Of a stretch of 64,000 nt of DNA, positions 52,704 to 61,305 are shown one piece after another. This DNA comes from an uncultured Porphyromonadaceae bacterium (lineage in GTDB: Bacteria > Bacteroidota > Bacteroidia > Bacteroidales > Muribaculaceae): assembly GCA_900541865.1 (NCBI GenBank), contig UQLO01000007.1:1-64000 (forward strand), in the 5' to 3' direction. Under the pieces are notes generated by a model. The model was not told the DNA's origin. It did not search any database and saw only the letters and a list, made by a program, of their open reading frames with translations. The position numbers were made by a program, and so were the translations under genes. Each line of letters begins with the position of its first letter. Positions within the stretch are counted from its first letter, which is position 1.

Positions 52704-53672
52704 TTAAGAAAGTTCGAGCATACGCTCTATTGGACGCAGGGCGCGGGCGGCCAGTTCGGGCGCCACGGTTATTTCGCCGGTTTCGTTTTCGAGGCAGTCG
52801 GCCAGTTTTGCCAGTGTGTTGAGCTTCATGAATCCGCAGTCGTTGCATCCGCAGGTGCTGTCGGTTGCGGGGGCCGGAATGAAGGTTTTGGAGGGTGCTC
52901 CCTTGCGCATCTGATGTATGATGCCGGGTTCGGTGGCCACTATGAACTCCGTAGCGTCGCTACTGAGCGCGTAGTCGAGCAGGGCGGAGGTGGCCCCTAT
53001 GCAGTCGGCCAGCAGCCGCACCGGGCGCGGGCACTCCGGATGCACCAACACGGGAGCCTGGGGATGCTCCTTGCGCAGGCGCGCTATGCCTTCGGCCGAA
53101 AACTGCTCGTGGACGTGGCAGGCACCGTCCCATACCACCATCTGTCGGCCCGTCTTGGCGGCTATGTAGCTGCCCAGGTTGCGGTCGGGCCCGAATATTA
53201 TCTTGGTGTCGGTCGAAAGGGACTCCACGATGTGCAGGGCGTTGGAGCTGGTAACGAGAATATCAGTGAGGGCCTTCACCTGGGCAGAGGTGTTGACGTA
53301 GGATATGACTGTGTGGTCCGGATAGCGGCTGATGAACTCGGCGAAGCGGTCGGCCGGGCAACTGTCGGCAAGAGAGCAGCCGGCTGCCGTGTCGGGCACA
53401 AGCACCTTCTTGTCGGGACATAGAATCTTGACAGTCTCGCCCATAAAGTTTACGCCGCACATAACCACAATGCGTGCCTCGGCGGCATGTTGGGCCGCCT
53501 GGCGCGCCAACGCCAACGAATCGCCCACAAAATCAGCTATATCCTGAAGAGCGCCGTCGACGTAGTAATGAGCCAGTATAACAGCTTTTTTCTTTTTCCT
53601 GAGCTCGTTGATACGCTCAACGAGCCCCGCAGTCACCGCCGCAGCGGCTGTGTTGTTTTCCTTGCATGCCAT
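52704..53672 (-). CDS. nadA: Quinolinate synthase A
   Basis: A protein of 322 residues from the ATG at 53672 (an upstream TTG at 53693 overlaps the promoter). It condenses iminoaspartate and dihydroxyacetone phosphate to quinolinate in de novo NAD synthesis. The 4Fe-4S ligands are visible as Cys in [19 protein letters not shown] and CGCNDCGF, and [20 protein letters not shown] is the N-terminal signature. It is the first gene of the long leftward operon. NadB and NadC are not in the window. Confidence 0.96.
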   Translation of the reverse strand: MACKENNTAAAAVTAGLVERINELRKKKKAVILAHYYVDGALQDIADFVGDSLALARQAAQHAAEARIVVMCGVNFMGETVKILCPDKKVLVPDTAAGCSLADSCPADRFAEFISRYPDHTVISYVNTSAQVKALTDILVTSSNALHIVESLSTDTKIIFGPDRNLGSYIAAKTGRQMVVWDGACHVHEQFSAEGIARLRKEHPQAPVLVHPECPRPVRLLADCIGATSALLDYALSSDATEFIVATEPGIIHQMRKGAPSKTFIPAPATDSTCGCNDCGFMKLNTLAKLADCLENETGEITVAPELAARALRPIERMLELS

Positions 53673-53690
53673 GGCTGAGATTTTAACGTG

Positions 53691-53698
53691 CAAAGTTA
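53691..53698 (-). promoter_or_regulatory. -7 promoter box for nadA operon
   Basis: Reverse-strand TAACTTTG, about 19 bp before the nadA ATG. It probably drives the whole leftward block to ispF. Confidence 0.65.
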
Positions 53699-53773
53699 CA
53701 ATACTTTTTGCAATTTTCCCAACCTGTAAGATTTTTTAAGACTGACCCGGGCGGCTGCCCACCGCTTTTTTCG

Positions 53774-53781
53774 TACCTTTG
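53774..53781 (+). promoter_or_regulatory. -7 promoter box for trmD
   Basis: TACCTTTG, 35 bp before the trmD ATG and divergent from the nadA promoter. Confidence 0.6.
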
Positions 53782-53816
53782 CGCCTGAAAGTTTTTTTAG
53801 AGTTTGTCTCTCACAT

Positions 53817-54491
53817 ATGCGTATAGACATCATCACCGTACTGCCCGAAATGCTGGAGTCGCCTCTGGGATGCTCCATCATCAAGCGCGCCTCCGACAAA
53901 GGCCTTGTTGATATCCATGTTCATAATCTGCGCGACTACACCACCAACCGCTACCGCAAGGTCGACGACTATCCCTTCGGGGGCGACGCCGGTATGGTGA
54001 TTCAGATCGAACCCGTCGACCGCTGTCTGGCAGCTCTGAAGGCCGAGCGCCACTACGACGAGGTGATATTCACCGCTCCCGACGGCGAGGTCTTCAACCA
54101 GCATATGGCAAACTCGCTGAGCATGCTCGACAACATCGCCATTCTCTGCGGACACTACAAAGGCATCGACTACCGCATCCGCGAGCACCTCATCACCCGC
54201 GAAATATCCATCGGCGACTATGTTCTCACCGGTGGCGAAATGCCCGCCGCAATTATCACCGACGCTATCGTGCGTCTCCTCCCCGGTGCCATCGGCGACG
54301 AACAGAGCGCCCTGACCGACTCTTTCCAGGACAATCTCCTCGAACCTCCAATCTACACCCGACCGGCCGACTACCGCGGCTGGCGCGTGCCCGACATTCT
54401 TCTGAGCGGGCACCAGGCCCGAATCGACGAGTGGCGACACCAGCAGTCGCTCGAACGCACCGAAAGGCTGCGTCCCGATCTTCTCAAATAA
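53817..54491 (+). CDS. trmD: tRNA (guanine-N1-37)-methyltransferase
   Basis: A 224-residue SPOUT methyltransferase that makes m1G37. It has [16 protein letters not shown], the [12 protein letters not shown] segment, the trefoil-knot motifs [13 protein letters not shown] and [15 protein letters not shown], and the C-terminal [20 protein letters not shown]. It has full family length. It stands alone, in contrast to the rpsP-rimM-trmD-rplS operon of many bacteria, and is followed by the transposon relic and the DnaA-box region. Confidence 0.96.
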   Translation: MRIDIITVLPEMLESPLGCSIIKRASDKGLVDIHVHNLRDYTTNRYRKVDDYPFGGDAGMVIQIEPVDRCLAALKAERHYDEVIFTAPDGEVFNQHMANSLSMLDNIAILCGHYKGIDYRIREHLITREISIGDYVLTGGEMPAAIITDAIVRLLPGAIGDEQSALTDSFQDNLLEPPIYTRPADYRGWRVPDILLSGHQARIDEWRHQQSLERTERLRPDLLK

Positions 54492-54592
54492 TCCATTCCT
54501 TCGGTTCAGATTTTCGACGGGCGGCGAAGAGCCGGTTTCATAAGGAATGATAACGTCCTGGGCGGCGATTTTTCGAGGGGATTTAGTCGCGG

Positions 54593-54628
54593 GCCTCAGT
54601 TGCAATGGGGTTCCATTGCAACTGAGGC
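54593..54628. repeat. Perfect 16-bp hairpin inside the IS relic
   Basis: GCCTCAGTTGCAATGG (54593-54608) pairs perfectly with 54613-54628 across a GGTT loop. A degenerate counterpart (CACAATGGGCCTCCATTG) is near 54986-55003, close to the other end of the element, so the hairpin is a subterminal feature of both ends. Confidence 0.85.
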
Positions 54629-54654
54629 GCGCGGCTAAAGCCACCGAAAAGGCG

Positions 54655-54854
54655 CCGAGGCTATGGTAACTCCATTGGCAGCCGGTTCGGACAACATTGA
54701 TTATGGCATTTAAGAGCTCAAAAACATAATATTTTCGCGTGCGCGGCAACAGGTCAGCAAGCCCGGCCTTCAAAAGCAACTTTTGCCGTGGAGAGAGGTC
54801 TGTAGGATAGCTCAAAATCGATAGAATTCGATAGAATTCAAGTGTTTTCAACAC
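54655..54854 (-). pseudogene. Truncated IS5-family transposase, N-terminal part
   Basis: About 65 residues remain, from MLKTLEFYRILSILSYPTDL through the RTGCQWSYHS segment. This matches the helical N-terminal region (YPTDLT...LL...RTGCQW) of IS5-group transposases. The frame then reads through unrelated sequence and the inverted end, with no catalytic domain. Confidence 0.65.
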
Positions 54855-55075
54855 TTAAGGGACACTGAGCGCAATTCTATCTGTTTGATTCAATGAAAGT
54901 TGGTTAGTATTCCGAAAAATCGTCCGCGAAGAAAGTTACCATCGGTCTCGCAGCTGCACCCCGCCTTTGACCCTGACGCTCAGTCACAATGGGCCTCCAT
55001 TGCTCCTTCGCGTCATGGCCAAATTCGGGGCACATCTGCGACCCAGGGCGTTAACATTCCTTATGAGACCGGCTC

Positions 55076-55510
55076 TTATCAACACCGCCTTTTTATTTTT
55101 GTATTCTGTTTTAAAAAAATTGAATTTTAAATAGAAAGAAAGGAACAATAAGAGTGGGTGTCGATAGTTGCGATAAGTTTTCGGCCTTTTTCTTGACTTT
55201 TGAGGTTATTGAATGAAGAAAATCGGAAATCAACGATTAATCAACACTGCAAGTATTGTTAAATCAGATAGTTTGATAGTTTATCAACACACTGTTGATA
55301 ACTCTGCCGGTCGATATTTTGATAACTTCGGAGGCGTCGGAAGTGTGGATAACTGTGTCGAAACTGTGGATAACGGCCCCGATAATTAATTGAGAAAAAA
55401 CATGGCCGAAAACTTGACAAATCCCCGGCGGCTCGGGCTTATTCAGCCGCCCGGTTTATGCAAATTTTTTTGTTCAAAACTTATGAAGGCGTTATCAACA
55501 CTTATCAACA
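55076..55510. other. oriC: Probable chromosomal replication origin (DnaA-box cluster)
   Basis: Seven DnaA-type 9-mers occur in about 430 bp of gene-free DNA. Two are perfect TTATCCACA boxes on the reverse strand (55344-55352, 55365-55373). Four are TTATCAACA boxes on the forward strand (55076-55084, 55281-55289, 55492-55500, 55502-55510), and one is on the reverse strand (55293-55301). A strongly A+T-rich stretch (about 55090-55140) could serve as the unwinding element. Genes to the left (39.8-53.7 kb) run leftward and genes to the right run rightward, as expected around an origin, except for trmD. dnaA is not adjacent. Confidence 0.75.
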
Positions 55511-55580
55511 CCCGGTGTTGAAAGTTGAAAACGGCGCCTGCGGGGTAGTTTTTTTATTTTGGTCGGTGAGGGATTTTTAG

Positions 55581-55588
55581 TAATTTTG
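55581..55588 (+). promoter_or_regulatory. -7 promoter box for the thiamin operon
   Basis: TAATTTTG. Transcription should begin near 55593, at the base of a short 5' hairpin (GACGCA / TGCGTC, 55595-55611) that precedes the riboswitch. Confidence 0.7.
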
Positions 55589-55629
55589 CGGCGATGACGC
55601 AGCTTTGTGCGTCCGCTCTCTTTTTATGC

Positions 55630-55716
55630 AGCAAGAGGGGTGCCGTTGCCGGAGAAGGCGCGGCTGAGATAATACCCTTTGAACTTGACTCGGTTCATAC
55701 CGACGGAAGGACTTGA
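55630..55716 (+). promoter_or_regulatory. TPP riboswitch (THI element)
   Basis: The aptamer core is clear: P1 CAAG/CTTG, GAGGGGTGCC, the pyrimidine-sensor loop CGGCTGAGATAATACCC, and the pyrophosphate-sensor side GAACTTGACTCGGTTCATAC then CGACGGAAGGA. Thiamin diphosphate binding should lower expression of the downstream operon. Between aptamer and thiS there is a small hairpin (GCCTC/GAGGC, 55727-55739), then CCCCCG followed by T7 (55763-55769), which could be part of a termination switch. The thiS start is 130 nt downstream. Confidence 0.93.
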
Positions 55717-55846
55717 TGTATCGGCCGCCTCCGCGAGGCATATATATTCTGCAATTCCCCCGTTTTTTTAAGGTTGAATCGACTCGGCTCTGCCGCATAA
55801 AGGCGACGGAGCGCCGGCTTGCGTGCACTTAATACCTTATGCAATC

Positions 55847-56047
55847 ATGAAAGTTGAGATAAACTACAAGCCGATAGAGGCTCCCCGGGGAATAAAGCTC
55901 GAAGAACTGCTGCGTCGCGAAGGTATCGCCCTGACCGGAGCGGCCGTGGCGGTCGACAACAAGGTGGTGCCTCGTCGCGACCTTTCCTCCTTTGAAGTGG
56001 AGGAGGGTATGAAAATAACCGTTATACGCGCCGTGTGCGGCGGATGA
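55847..56047 (+). CDS. thiS: Sulfur carrier protein ThiS
   Basis: A protein of 66 residues with a beta-grasp fold, from the ATG at 55847 (MKVEINYKPIEAP) to the essential C-terminal Gly-Gly (VIRAVCGG). After adenylation by ThiF the C-terminus carries sulfur for thiazole formation by ThiG. It is the first gene under the TPP riboswitch. Confidence 0.95.
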   Translation: MKVEINYKPIEAPRGIKLEELLRREGIALTGAAVAVDNKVVPRRDLSSFEVEEGMKITVIRAVCGG

Positions 56048-56059
56048 TTTACCGGCGCC

Positions 56060-57247
56060 ATGAAGCTGACAGCCATAACGCCGCCCTACTTCTACACCGG
56101 TGAGGCCCGAGCCATAGAGCGCGTGCTGCGCCGGCCGGAATATGAACGGGTGTATGTGCGCAAGCCCGGATGCACAGCGGCCCGACTTGCAGCACTCATA
56201 GAGGGCATCGACCCGTGCCTTCGCCAACACATAGCCATCGGCGACCATCTTGAGCTTGCCTCCGACCTGGGAGTGGGAGCCGTGCATCTGTCGGGGCGCT
56301 CGCCGGTGCCTCCCCCCGGTTGGAGCGGCGCCATAGGCCGCAGTTGCCACTCTTCGGAGGAACTCCGACAGCATATCGACTCGGCCGACTATCTGTTTAT
56401 TTCGCCGATTTTCCCTTCGCTGAGCAAGCCGGGCTACGGCGTAGGGTCGACTCTGCTGGCCGACCCGGCCCTACAGGCTCTTCTTATCGGCGACACCGGC
56501 GAAAAGATAGTTGCCCTCGGCGGCGTGGAGCCGGCTCGGTTCGATAAGTTGCGCCAAGCAGGCTTCCGGCGCGCCGCCATGCTCACGGCGGCGTGGCGCC
56601 CCGAGATGAGTGCGGCCAACTTCCGTCTGCAGCTCATCACTCACCCTATGGCCGGCTTCGACCCCGTGGAGCAGACGCGTCGCGCTCTGGAAGGTGGGTG
56701 CCGCTGGGTGCAGCTGCGCGGCAAAAACCTTTCCGACAGCCTGCTGGTAGACTATGGCCGCCGAATGGCCGAGCTCTGCCGTGGCGCCGGCGCTACTCTG
56801 ATTGTCGACGACCGCGTGGACCTTGTGGAGACCATAGGGGCCGACGGTGTGCATCTTGGTCAGAAGGATATGCCTGTCGACCAAGCCCGCCGCATATTGG
56901 GGCCCGGCGTGATAATAGGCGCCACGGCTAATACTCCTCAGCAGATAGCGCGCGCCGGCAGCCTCGGCGCCGACTATGTTGGCTACGGACCCTTCCGCTT
57001 CACTACTACCAAGGAGAATCTCAGCCCCGTGCTCGGACTGGAGGGCTACCGCGAGGCCGTCGCTTTCTGTCGCCGCAACGGCATCGACATGCCCATAGTG
57101 GCAATAGGGGGTATAGAGCCGGCCGACGTTGCCTCCATAATGGCTGCCGGCGTGGCCGGCATAGCCGTCAGCGGAACCATAGTAAAGGCATCCGATTCCA
57201 CCGCGGCAACAGCCGAATTGGTGGCAATACTCGAAAAAAAGAAATAA
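56060..57247 (+). CDS. Fused TenI-like domain and thiamine-phosphate synthase (ThiE)
   Basis: A 395-residue protein made of two ThiE/TenI-fold halves. Residues 1-190 form a TenI-like barrel (RQHIAIGDHLELASDLGVGAV, then DYLFISPIFPSLSKPGYG, GGVEPARFDKLRQAGF) without the diphosphate-binding TTTK-type residues of ThiE. Residues 191-395 are a complete ThiE (VQLRGKNLS, LIVDDRVDLV, GVHLGQKDMP, FTTTKENLSPVLG). TenI is the thiazole tautomerase and ThiE couples thiazole-P with HMP-PP to give thiamin phosphate, so the fusion could channel the thiazole. The two are usually separate genes. Confidence 0.9.
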   Translation: MKLTAITPPYFYTGEARAIERVLRRPEYERVYVRKPGCTAARLAALIEGIDPCLRQHIAIGDHLELASDLGVGAVHLSGRSPVPPPGWSGAIGRSCHSSEELRQHIDSADYLFISPIFPSLSKPGYGVGSTLLADPALQALLIGDTGEKIVALGGVEPARFDKLRQAGFRRAAMLTAAWRPEMSAANFRLQLITHPMAGFDPVEQTRRALEGGCRWVQLRGKNLSDSLLVDYGRRMAELCRGAGATLIVDDRVDLVETIGADGVHLGQKDMPVDQARRILGPGVIIGATANTPQQIARAGSLGADYVGYGPFRFTTTKENLSPVLGLEGYREAVAFCRRNGIDMPIVAIGGIEPADVASIMAAGVAGIAVSGTIVKASDSTAATAELVAILEKKK

Positions 57248-57267
57248 ACAAACATAAATTTGAATAA

Positions 57268-58041
57268 ATGAACGACATACTTACCATAGGAGGCCGACAG
57301 TTTACCTCGCGCCTCTTTGTAGGCACCGGCAAATTCCGCTCCAACGAGCAGATGGAAGCCGCCATCAAAGCGTCGGGTTCGCAGATGGTAACAGTGGCTA
57401 TGAAACGCATCGACATGGATAATGCCGACGACGATATGCTCCACCACATTATGAGCCCCGATATTCAGCTGCTGCCCAACACCTCGGGGGTGCGCAATGC
57501 CCGTGAGGCTGTCTTCGCCGCCAATCTGGCCCGCGAGGCTTTCGGCACCAACTTCATAAAGCTCGAAATACACCCGGACCCCCGATATCTTCTGCCCGAC
57601 CCCGTTGAGACCCTGGCCGCCACTGCCGAGCTGGCCAAAGACGGCTTCGTGGTGCTGCCCTATATTCAGGCCGACCCCGTGCTTTGCAAGCGTCTTGAAG
57701 ACGCCGGCGCCGCAACGGTTATGCCCCTTGCCGCACCCATAGGCTCCAACAAGGGATTGGTGACCCGCGAGCTGCTGCGAATCATCATCGAGCAGTCGGC
57801 TGTCCCCGTGGTGGTGGACGCCGGCCTGGGGCTGCCCTCCCATGCCGCCGACGCCATGGAGATGGGAGCCGATGCCGTTCTGGTCAACACCGCCATCGCC
57901 GTTGCCGGCCGACCCGAAGAGATGGCCCGCGCCTTTGCTGCCGCCACCGCCGCCGGTCGACAGGCCTACCTTGCCGGTCCGGGCCGCGTGAGCGACTGCG
58001 CAAACGCCTCCTCGCCCCTAACCGCTTTCCTCACCGACTGA
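57268..58041 (+). CDS. thiG: Thiazole synthase ThiG
   Basis: A 257-residue TIM-barrel enzyme forming the thiazole phosphate from deoxyxylulose 5-phosphate, dehydroglycine and ThiS-thiocarboxylate. Typical parts are [39 protein letters not shown], the Schiff-base lysine in [37 protein letters not shown] and [10 protein letters not shown]. It lies 20 bp after the fusion gene. Confidence 0.97.
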   Translation: MNDILTIGGRQFTSRLFVGTGKFRSNEQMEAAIKASGSQMVTVAMKRIDMDNADDDMLHHIMSPDIQLLPNTSGVRNAREAVFAANLAREAFGTNFIKLEIHPDPRYLLPDPVETLAATAELAKDGFVVLPYIQADPVLCKRLEDAGAATVMPLAAPIGSNKGLVTRELLRIIIEQSAVPVVVDAGLGLPSHAADAMEMGADAVLVNTAIAVAGRPEEMARAFAAATAAGRQAYLAGPGRVSDCANASSPLTAFLTD

Positions 58042-58051
58042 GCCGACGCCT

Positions 58052-59182
58052 ATGTTTTCAGAATATCTTGCCCGGAACTACGACTGGGACGAAACCACAC
58101 ACCAAATAGAGGCCATGACCGCCGACGACGTTGTGGCCGCTCTGGGTCGCGACCGTCTTACCGACCGCGACTTCATGGCCTTGGTGTCGCCGGCAGCCGC
58201 TCCCTTCATCGAGCAGATGGCGCGCCGCTCGCAGCTGCTCACCGAGCAGCGCTTCGGAAAGACGGTGTCGATGTTTGTGCCGATGTATATCACCAATTCG
58301 TGCTCCAACTCGTGTGTCTACTGCGGGTTCAACTGCCATAATAAATTTGCACGCGTCATCCTCACCCCCGAGCAGATAAAAGCCGAATGTGAGGCCATCA
58401 AGAAACTCGGTCCCTTCGAGAACCTCCTCATTGTTACGGGCGAAAATCCCCGACAGGCCGGAGTAGACTATCTTGAGGAAGCCCTCAAGGTATGCCGACC
58501 GTACTTCAGCAACCTCACCATCGAGGTGATGCCTCTGTCGGCCGACGACTACCGGCGTCTGACTCGCTCGGGCCTCAACGGCGTGGTGTGCTTCCAGGAA
58601 ACCTACAACCGCGCCCGCTACAAAGTATACCACCCGGCCGGAATGAAGAGCAACTTCCAGTGGCGCGTCGACGGGTTCGACCGTATGGGTCAGGCCGGCG
58701 TCCACAAAATAGGTATGGGAGTGCTCATAGGCCTGGAGGACTGGCGCACCGACGTCACCATGATGGCGCGCCACCTCAGCTATCTGCGCAAGCGCTACTG
58801 GCAGACCCGCTACTCCGTGAACTTTCCGCGCATGCGACCCTCCGAGAGCGGTTTCCAGCCAAACGTGGTGATGAGCGACCGCGAATTGGCCCAGCTCACT
58901 TTCGCCTTCCGCATTTTCGACCCTGATGTCGACATTTCCTATTCCACCCGCGAGAACCATGAATTCCGCAACAATATGGCCACCCTCGGCGTGACCACCA
59001 TGAGCGCCGGCTCCAAAACCGAGCCGGGCGGCTACGCCACTTATCCGGACGCTCTGGAGCAGTTTGCTATCAGCGACGACGCTTCGCCCGCGCGGGTGGC
59101 CGCCGACCTGCGTGCTTTGGGCCGCGAGCCGGTGTGGAAGGACTGGGACCGCATTTTCGACTTCGCTGACTCCCTGCAATGA
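58052..59182 (+). CDS. thiH: 2-iminoacetate synthase ThiH
   Basis: A 376-residue radical SAM enzyme cleaving tyrosine to dehydroglycine for thiazole synthesis. The cluster motif is NSCSNSCVYCGF (CxxxCxxC) near residue 85, followed by LLIVTGENPRQAGVDYLEEA and the C-terminal BATS-type region (STRENHEFRNNMATLGVTTM). Use of ThiH rather than glycine oxidase ThiO fits an anaerobe. Its stop overlaps thiF by ATGA. Confidence 0.96.
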   Translation: MFSEYLARNYDWDETTHQIEAMTADDVVAALGRDRLTDRDFMALVSPAAAPFIEQMARRSQLLTEQRFGKTVSMFVPMYITNSCSNSCVYCGFNCHNKFARVILTPEQIKAECEAIKKLGPFENLLIVTGENPRQAGVDYLEEALKVCRPYFSNLTIEVMPLSADDYRRLTRSGLNGVVCFQETYNRARYKVYHPAGMKSNFQWRVDGFDRMGQAGVHKIGMGVLIGLEDWRTDVTMMARHLSYLRKRYWQTRYSVNFPRMRPSESGFQPNVVMSDRELAQLTFAFRIFDPDVDISYSTRENHEFRNNMATLGVTTMSAGSKTEPGGYATYPDALEQFAISDDASPARVAADLRALGREPVWKDWDRIFDFADSLQ

Positions 59183-59898
59183 ACATATCCGACAAAGCCG
59201 CCCATCCCCGCTATCGCCGGCAGACAATGCTCCCCGGCTGGAGTGTACAAAGGCAGGAGCGACTGCTGCGGTCGACCGCCCTGGTGGTTGGCCTGGGCGG
59301 TCTGGGTTCGGCTGTGGTGGTATACCTGGCGGGCGCCGGCGTCGGACACCTCATTCTTGCCGACCCCGACACGGTGAGCGTCACTAATCTTCAGCGGCAG
59401 GTGCTCTACACCCAAAGCGACCTCGGACTGCCGAAAACACTCTGTGCCGCCCGCCGCGTCGCCGAGATGAATCCGCATGTGGGCGTCACCACCGTGGCCG
59501 ACGGCCTCACCGCCGACAATGCCGCCGAACTCACAGCCCGCGCCGACATTGCCGTCGATTGTACCGACAATTTCGCTGCCCGCTACCTTCTGGACGATGC
59601 CTGCGCCGCCTCCGGCACTCCATGGGTGCACGGCTCGCTCGGTGAGATGTCCGGACAGGTGTGCGCCTTCAACCTCGGCGCCGGCCTGCGCTACGCCGAC
59701 CTCTATCCCGACCGCGCCGAACTTTGCCGGCAAGGTCGCGCCGAAGCCGGCGTTATAGGTCCTGTGGCCGGGGCTGTAGGCTCGCTCCAAGCAGTGGAGG
59801 TGCTCAAAATACTGGCAGGAGGCTATCCTTCGGCCGAAGGCAAGCTTCTGCTCCTCGACCTGGCCGTGCCGACTCTCTCGGTGGCCGACATACTGTAA
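59179..59898 (+). CDS. thiF: ThiS adenylyltransferase ThiF (HesA/MoeB family)
   Basis: A 239-residue E1-like protein. The nucleotide loop is VVGLGGLGSAVVVYLAGAGV, followed by LADPDTVSVTNLQRQVLYT with the catalytic Arg and Gln, DCTDNFAARYLLDDA, and AGVIGPVAGAVGSLQAVEVL. The CxxC pairs that bind structural zinc in E. coli ThiF are not present. The context with thiS makes the assignment firm. Confidence 0.9.
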   Translation: MNISDKAAHPRYRRQTMLPGWSVQRQERLLRSTALVVGLGGLGSAVVVYLAGAGVGHLILADPDTVSVTNLQRQVLYTQSDLGLPKTLCAARRVAEMNPHVGVTTVADGLTADNAAELTARADIAVDCTDNFAARYLLDDACAASGTPWVHGSLGEMSGQVCAFNLGAGLRYADLYPDRAELCRQGRAEAGVIGPVAGAVGSLQAVEVLKILAGGYPSAEGKLLLLDLAVPTLSVADIL

Positions 59899-59928
59899 AA
59901 AAAACAAACACATAATACCCCCTAAAAA

Positions 59929-60630
59929 ATGTCAAAAGGATTCGACAAATACGCCGCCCGCTACGACGCGTGGTTTATGGAAAACCCCAATGTGCTTCTG
60001 AGCGAAGTGCGCCTTGTAGCCTCTGTGCTGGCCTCTTCGAAGCGCATACTTTCGATAGGCTGCGGAAGCGGACTGTTCGAGCAGTTTCTGCGCCGCGACT
60101 TCGGCATCGACATCACCGACGGTGTGGAACCCTCCCACTCCATGGCCGAGATAGCCCGCAAGCGCGGACTCAGCGTGGTGGAAGCCACCGCCGAGGAATA
60201 CGACTACCCGGCCGGCGAATACGACACCATACTCTTCAACGGCTGCCCGAGCTATATCACCGACCTCCGCGGCGTAATAGCCAAAGTGGCCGACGCCCTC
60301 CCCTCCGGCGGCCGCATAGTGCTCATCGACGTGCCCAAAGAGAGCTCCTATGGTCTGCTCTACAATCTTGCCAAGGCCGTCGGCAGCTGGGACAATCCTC
60401 TTCTCGAAGGCACTTTCCCGCCAAACCCTTACCCCATAGAGCTTGTCAAACAAGCCAACTGGCGCACCACAGCCGAAAAAATCGAATTGCTTAAAGAGTG
60501 CGGCTTCGATAACCTCACCTTCGCCCAGACCCTCACCACACACCCTCTCTACAGCGACCGCCGGGCCGAGGAGCCCTCCGAAGGCTACGACCGCGGAGAC
60601 TATGTGGCCATCACCGCCGTAAAACCTTAA
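59929..60630 (+). CDS. Class I SAM-dependent methyltransferase in the thiamin operon
   Basis: A 233-residue protein. SAM-binding motif I is ILSIGCGSGLFEQFL, motif II DGVEPSHSMAEIA, and motif IV LFNGCPSYITDL; the rest is a methyltransferase_11/25-like fold. It is not one of the known thiamin enzymes. Its position between thiF and tenA suggests it acts on a thiamin-related metabolite, such as a pyrimidine or thiazole breakdown product, but this is inference. Confidence 0.85.
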   Translation: MSKGFDKYAARYDAWFMENPNVLLSEVRLVASVLASSKRILSIGCGSGLFEQFLRRDFGIDITDGVEPSHSMAEIARKRGLSVVEATAEEYDYPAGEYDTILFNGCPSYITDLRGVIAKVADALPSGGRIVLIDVPKESSYGLLYNLAKAVGSWDNPLLEGTFPPNPYPIELVKQANWRTTAEKIELLKECGFDNLTFAQTLTTHPLYSDRRAEEPSEGYDRGDYVAITAVKP

Positions 60631-60651
60631 TCCATTTTCAGCAACATTGCC

Positions 60652-61305
60652 ATGACCTCCTGGACTCAAGAGATGGAAGCCGCAACCGACGGCATCTACC
60701 AAGCTATTATCCGTCTGCCCTTCATCACCCGGCTTGCCGACGGCACACTCGAGGCAGATACCTTCCGCCGCTATATCGCCCAAGACTCCCTCTACATCAA
60801 CCAGTACAGCAAAGTGCTGGCCCATATAGCCTCGCGCCTCGACCGCAGCGACTGGACGGAAGCCTTCCTGGGTTTTGCCGCCGACGGTGTTGCCGTCGAA
60901 AAAGGTCTCCACTCCCTTTACGTCGCCGAGGCCGCCGAGGATATGTCGCCCGCCTGCCTGTTCTACACTTCCTTTCTGCGCTCGCAGGCTCTCGAGCCGG
61001 TCGAAGTGGAGGCAGCCGCCGTGCTTCCGTGCTTCCTCATCTATCTCAAAGTCGGCTTGCACATAGCGGCCACACAAAGCGGCGGAAGCGCCAATCCCTA
61101 CCACGACTGGATCGCTACCTACAGCGACGAAGCTTTCAGTCGCTCCTGCGACAAGGTGTCCGAAATACTCAACACCATGGCCCGCACCGCCGACCCGCAG
61201 CTAAGAACCCGAATGAGCAACGCATATAAGGAAGCCGCCCGCCAGGAATGGCTCTTCTGGCACAGCGCATACCAAAACCTCAAATGGCCCGCCGAACTGA
61301 TATGA
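60652..61305 (+). CDS. tenA: TenA-family thiaminase II-like protein
   Basis: A 217-residue all-helical protein. Segments FRRYIAQDSLYINQYSKVLA, the catalytic-cysteine region VLPCFLIYLKVG and the C-terminal RQEWLFWHSAY (Glu and aromatic residues) match TenA. TenA hydrolyses aminopyrimidine products of thiamin breakdown to HMP for salvage. With ThiD directly downstream (ATGA overlap) it forms a salvage module. Confidence 0.92.
   Translation: MTSWTQEMEAATDGIYQAIIRLPFITRLADGTLEADTFRRYIAQDSLYINQYSKVLAHIASRLDRSDWTEAFLGFAADGVAVEKGLHSLYVAEAAEDMSPACLFYTSFLRSQALEPVEVEAAAVLPCFLIYLKVGLHIAATQSGGSANPYHDWIATYSDEAFSRSCDKVSEILNTMARTADPQLRTRMSNAYKEAARQEWLFWHSAYQNLKWPAELI

Larger units (their letters stand above)
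54527..55077. mobile_element. Relic of an IS5-like element with 36-bp inverted ends
   Basis: The left end (AAGAGCCGGTTTCATAAGGA and onward to about 54562) and the right end (55042-55077 on the reverse strand, AAGAGCCGGTCTCATAAGGA) are imperfect inverted repeats of about 36 bp. Only 551 bp remain between the outer edges. On the reverse strand, 54854-54655 encodes a segment like the N-terminal DUF4096 region of IS5-type transposases (LSYPTDLSPRQKLLLKAG, then ELLNAIINVVRTGCQW). The DDE catalytic part is gone. No target duplication was evident. It may behave as a non-autonomous element. Confidence 0.75.

Noticed and set aside
54900..55130. Forward frame of 76 codons in the trmD-thiS spacer
   Set aside because: It overlaps the inverted end of the IS relic and the A+T-rich part of the origin region, with no homology or promoter.
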